This document shows positions 59,631 to 64,000 of a stretch of DNA of 64,000 nt, piece by piece. A model generated the notes under the pieces. It saw only the letters and a program-made list of their open reading frames with translations. It was not told where the DNA came from and ran no database searches. This stretch comes from Wuchereria bancrofti (lineage: Eukaryota > Nematoda > Chromadorea > Rhabditida > Onchocercidae). The position numbers were made by a program, and so were the translations under genes. The first letter of the stretch is position 1, and the number at the start of each line of letters is the position of its first letter. Location of the stretch: contig SSBO01000009.1 in assembly GCA_005281725.1 (NCBI GenBank), forward strand, positions 3,918,163 to 3,982,162, read 5' to 3'.

Positions 59631-62600
59631 CTAACCAACAGTAATCCATCCTTGACCATTGACTGATTGTTGACTTCCTGGGTTATTATTCTGTAAAGAA
59701 AAATAAGCAACTGGACTGGTATTAATCTTTAAGTTTGAAATTTGATGACGGACCTGATAATGGCTGACTTGATGAAAACCTGACCAAATTCAATCCGAAG
59801 TCACTTACTAGAAATCATAGGACAAGCTTAATTATAATTTCGTGTCATTGTATCAAGCAAAAATCATTCTTTTGAAAAAATTAGTTATTATAGTTGTTTT
59901 ATTTATGGATAAAACTCTTTGGTGATGACTTCGATTCCCATTATTATAATAATTATTGTAATAATGTAGGAAAAAAAAACTAATTCTCGGGGATACAAAC
60001 CACATTGCGAAATTGCTGAAATGGAAATGATAACAATTGATAAAGACATTTTCTTAATGTTTTTAAGATTGGGTTGGAGATTGACAGATTATTCTGGATG
60101 GAACAATTCTAGGAAGATCAAAAGGTGACCTTCCATTTCTAATCTTCAGCTCCATGTTTCTGCGTCTGTTTAACCTCCTTTCTATCAAATAATTCTTGTC
60201 AGACAAAAATTTGCTCATTTTGAATAATCTCAGAAGTGAATTTGCACAGCTCAAATTCTTCATCCGCTAGAAGAAAACCCGAATGGTAAGGAAATCATAT
60301 TTATTTTTTTCCTAATTTTCTTTCTTCCATCTCAAAGCATGTTCTGCTTAGGTTATGATATTCTACAATACTGATAACTCTAGTGTTATCAGCTATAATG
60401 AATTGAATGACAAAAAAATTGTCGAAATAGAAATAGAAGTTTACCTGATCATTCTGCTCAGGATTCGCTACTTGCTTCACGTAAACGTCAACAACAGATT
60501 GCGAAGTATAATAATTCGATTGTTTGGAAATGCTTTCATCATCTACGATCGACTGATCGTAAATACTTTTTGGTTGATTATTTTTACCATCAATGCTCTA
60601 AAACAATTTCTGTAATTGTTCAAATATTTATTACTAATTAAAAAAACAAATATGTGTTGGAAAAGACTGAAAACAACTATTATCGGAGATTTCAATCATA
60701 CATTTTCAAATTTAAATTTAAACAGTCTCTAATTCCCTCAATAGCATCTCCGTTTGGTGTCATATGCTTAATGATAGTGCATGCTGAACAAATATTTCGA
60801 TAAAAGTGCTTGATTTTTAAACAAATTTGTTGCTTAGATTTCTTAAAACTTTTTATTCTTTCTAGCTCTTTCTTTTCCTCTCTCCCTATTACATAAAGCT
60901 TAAAATGTGTTTTATTTTTGCTCATCCAATTATTTAAATAGCATCAGACTAACCACTGCATTTGATACACCACTGAACATTTGACCACTTGATAATTGTG
61001 CATTATAACCGGCACTCGAGTGTTCCCTGTATTTAGTCGGCGAAGCGAACTGTCCAATACTTTTGTTGTTGGCGACGACACTATTTTGTTGTCGTGAATT
61101 TCCACCTCCAAAATTCTGATAGGGTTGTAGGACTTCAGTGAAGGAGTTTCCGTGATCAAAAGACGATTTCTGCTTGACTTGTACCGGATAACTTGGTGGC
61201 GGCATTGGCAACAGAGGTTTCATCCGATAATCGTTCGAAAAATCGCTATTTCTATTTTCAGATCCAGTCTGATCGTTGTTAAAGCCGTTGCTATTACTGT
61301 TTAAATTGAAATTACTATAAACGCTTGATGACATACTTTCAGTGTAACCATTTTCTATCATCTGTTGTTGCTGCTGCTGATAATTCCTATTTCCAAAAAT
61401 ACTTTGAACATTTGATGGCATATTCCGTACATTTGATTCAGTGTTGCTCATTTGATCCAGGGCTAAGTTTGAAATTTGTTCTGGAAACATTAGAATTTTT
61501 GAAATATTTAATAACTAATTTTTCCTAGTATTCCAGAGCATTCCGGTGCAAATTTGCAAACAAACTTCAAGGTCAAAGAAGACATTTCGTTGATGATATG
61601 CTGTTTTACTTGATCCACTAATAAGTGTGCGTCTGCACTTGAACAAATCGGTAATTATATTAAACTGCCGAAGCAATAACATATATCATCAAGAACAAAT
61701 TAAAATCAGTAAATGTAGCTAACGCGGTATTTCCTGCAGAGAAATCCATTTCGATTCGAAATTTTGATGTTGATCTGTGATCGGCTGTACATTTTCACCA
61801 ATAACATTTTGTATTCCATTAAGACGATTCTCATAATTACCGCCACCATTGCTATTGATGCTCCTGCTATTGTTGCCATTATTTATATCATTTCGACCTG
61901 CAAAATTTGGCTGACTATACTCTGTTCTTTCAAAATATTAAAAAATTTGTTACAATTTTGAGAATTTGATTAGTCAGTTGAGTTTAAATTAAGGATTAAA
62001 ACTTACCAAGCAAAGATAAGGAAAAATTTAGGAATAAATAAATAAATATATATATTTAATACTGATCTGTGATCGACTGTACAATTATTTATGTTATTGG
62101 AAAGAGAGAGAAAAAAAGAAAAAGAGAATATGTGCAATCTTATTTAATTTAAAATCGGAATCTCAAATGAATTAAATCTGAGAGGTTGGCTAACCTTCGT
62201 AATAAAGTTTTTCGGAATTATACTCATTCTGTTTGCCATCATATGCTGCTGCAAAGAAGCGCCACTCCGGTACGAAAAGATAAAAGCAGTTACGACGTAT
62301 GATGTTTAAAAATATTTCCGCTCTCAGATAATCCCTTTCAATACCGAGCTCCGGTAAACAGAAATCATAACAATCGCTACATCTCTTTCCTGAGTGAAGT
62401 CTTTTTGCAAAACTGAATCTCCAAATCTCACATTAATACTCTCCAAATTATCGAAGTGTTTACTGTTCTCATTAAACATTTCAGACTTAAATCTTTAGCT
62501 TAGAAGAGTCTCAAATTTTATCGAACATGTATATTTTAAAGCTCAAAAAACTGCAGAATTATATTTCACTATTTTCAGAATAAAAGCAAAGATATACCTC

Positions 62601-63742
62601 TCTGATTGGATTTAGTATAATTAAGCAAGATCCACCGTGCGCCATCACATTCAGGAATGGAGGGATCAAAAAGTGCCGACGAATTACCGAAATATGAACC
62701 AGGCAAGAAATTCCACACTTCTTCCCATCCATGGATTTGTTCTTTACGCTTTAAAGTAACGATAGAATTGAAATATGTGTGATTAATTTATATTACAATT
62801 GAATAATGAAAAGTAATCAAAAGGAATTTTAAATGAACCGAACGTCAATGAAGAAGGAAGCAGACCTTAAGGGCATTTTGCGCACCAATTTCAAGAGAAT
62901 ACTTATCGGGCATAGTTGACACATTCATATTCATCACAAAACAAACCAAATTTTTGCTGTTGTCTCTCAGAGTTGAATCAATTATTGCTATTCTTCTCTA
63001 TAATTCACTTCTGAATGTTGCATAAACAGTCCTTATTCATGTATTTCATGTATTTTCAACAATCCTTATTCATGCATATTTTAGCAAGTTAAATTTTGAT
63101 AGCCTACTTTGAACACCGTGAACATTACTTTCACACTGAGTAAATATGAAACTTACCAGAATTTATATATTCATTTCATAGTTTAATTAATTACATTAAC
63201 TTTATCATCTCGTTTTAATACTATTCGATTCATAAATCTCACAAAAGATTAGTTATAGAAAAGTAATTTCAGATAATCTCAACCAATTAAAAAAGTACCG
63301 AAGATTATATGGATGATGCTTCAATAAGCCACTTCAATAGATCCAAATTACGTAAAAAAGTACGTCATCTCACACCTCAGACTATTTCAGAAATTATTAC
63401 ACAAATAGATGAATTTAAATCTTACAAAACCTTCCATCATCTTCAAATTAGAATCGATAGTTATTAGTAACTACTGATTACTTTAAAACAAATTGCCTGT
63501 GATTTTTTTGCCTCTTCATATTATTTATATTTTCAATAAAATTTAAAGTTAAATGATTTTTCAAAAGTAAAATTTACCACTGTAAAATCATATATAGTAA
63601 TGTAGTTATTCTTAATTGGTAAATTCCCTAATATTTCGAATCTAACTTGATGATCATCTTGATACATTTTGATTACAGTCGAATTTCCTTGCTGGTTACG
63701 AAACATGAGCGGTGGCATCCAAGAAAAATTTCGCGATTCTTG
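59631..63742 (-). CDS. BRICHOS-like protein with long Asn/Gln-rich tail, 5' end not found
   Basis: Minus-strand exons 63742-63578, 62997-62866, 62748-62598, 62389-62195, 61897-61724, 61480-60954, 60597-60445 and 59690-59631 join in phase to 518 codons plus stop. The first exon visible starts inside the protein, so the N-terminus (probably with a membrane anchor) is missing or beyond the window. Residues 30-170 fit a BRICHOS domain with its preceding linker: VIKMYQDDHQVRFEILGN, YITIYDFTV, AIIDSTL, then LVCFVMNMNVSTMP, comparable to the CCYIMKI...IPS core of surfactant protein C. More Cys follow (CSDCYDFC, RRNCFYLFVPEW). The remaining half is Asn, Gln and Ser rich, with a run of six Gln and a Pro patch (PLLPMPPPSYP), ending QGWITVG. 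BRICHOS proteins are secretory chaperone-like domains. BRICHOS assignment is by motif only. Confidence 0.6.
60063..60266 (-). CDS. possible alternative last exon of the BRICHOS-like gene
   Basis: After a strong acceptor (TTTTCTTCTAG) a basic frame of 67 codons (LIERRLNRRRNMELKIRN) runs to a TAA at 60063, in phase with the exon ending at 60445. Its composition is unlike the Asn/Gln-rich neighbours, and the 59690-59631 exon fits better, so this is an alternative or a chance frame. Confidence 0.25.
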   Translation of the reverse strand, partial: RMKNLSCANSLLRLFKMSKFLSDKNYLIERRLNRRRNMELKIRNGRSPFDLPRIVPSRIICQSPTQS

Positions 63743-64000
63743 CTGGAGAATTTAAGAATTAGATTCATATTAATGATTAGTTGTACATTAACACAAATAA
63801 CTTTTATGCTGATCGGCTAAATATGTTACTGCAAATTAGCTAAGTGCTGTTTTACATTAATAAATTATTGTGCAAATTGCAATTTAAGTTAATCTACCAC
63901 TACTATAAAACTTCTCAGTGACAGCTAGAAAATCTTTTCTCAGAAAAAAAACTAAAACGATCCTTGTAAAAGTTATTGTATTAAATTCTAATAATTAATT
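63743..64000. other. right edge
   Basis: AT-rich sequence upstream of the first recognisable BRICHOS-like exon; I could not find the exon with the start codon here. Confidence 0.4.

Noticed and set aside
62330..62520. Alternative minus-strand reading with MFNENSKHFDN and RDVAIVMISVYRSS
   Set aside because: Attractive composition, but it ends in a stop, and its best continuation (QHMMANRMS) needs a weaker downstream acceptor. The chosen exon 62389-62195 closes all phases into the next exons.
1..64000. CRISPR arrays, rRNA or tRNA genes, prokaryotic operons
   Set aside because: None seen; the intron-rich structure is eukaryotic and the repeats are not regularly spaced arrays. Small tRNAs could have been missed by eye.

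Overview
The window looks like nuclear DNA of a parasitic nematode, most likely a spirurid or filarial worm. It is AT-rich, its genes are cut into short exons by GT-AG introns, and acceptor-like sites sit directly before some start codons, as expected for spliced-leader trans-splicing. It carries BEL/Pao retrotransposon relics and a CHUP-1/SID-1-family gene. The organism call is inference. I rebuilt the gene models by hand from splice sites, reading phase and protein family. The phases close to an exact multiple of three in every multi-exon model.

Left block (1-22.6 kb), ordinary and gene-rich: a mitochondrial ABCB10-type half transporter (minus, 2117-6706, 15 exons, 678 aa); a four-finger C2H2 zinc-finger protein (plus, 7733-9877, 272 aa); an STK11/LKB1 (PAR-4) kinase (plus, 11662-14580, 456 aa); an EB1/MAPRE microtubule plus-end protein (plus, 18032-20416, 297 aa); and LSM5 (plus, 21996-22539, 91 aa).

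Middle block (22.6-45.3 kb), repetitive and probably mis-scaffolded: two single N bases (29747, 43710) join three contigs. The end of the first contig (28113-29746) is the same sequence as the start of the third (43711-45344), and the end of the second (42282-43709) is the same as 22762-24189. The second contig opens with an apparently exact palindrome (1480-bp arms, 1.2-kb spacer). The block holds BEL/Pao LTR, gag and pol relics, one of them internally inverted, a TIR element, and two related small secreted-protein genes in opposite orientation inside diverged inverted-repeat arms.

Right block (45.3-64 kb), ordinary again: a CHUP-1/SID-1 family membrane protein (plus, 45834-53529, 18 exons, 766 aa); a secreted Gly/His/Lys-rich protein (plus, 54569-55841, 233 aa); a receptor-associated protein (RAP/LRPAP1-like, plus, 56889-58735, 319 aa, C-terminal HTEL); and a BRICHOS-like protein with a long Asn/Gln-rich tail (minus, 59631-63742, 5' end not found). 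RAP and the BRICHOS-like gene are convergent. Both suggest ER or secretory-pathway functions, but nothing shows that they work together. I saw no rRNA, tRNA or CRISPR features.
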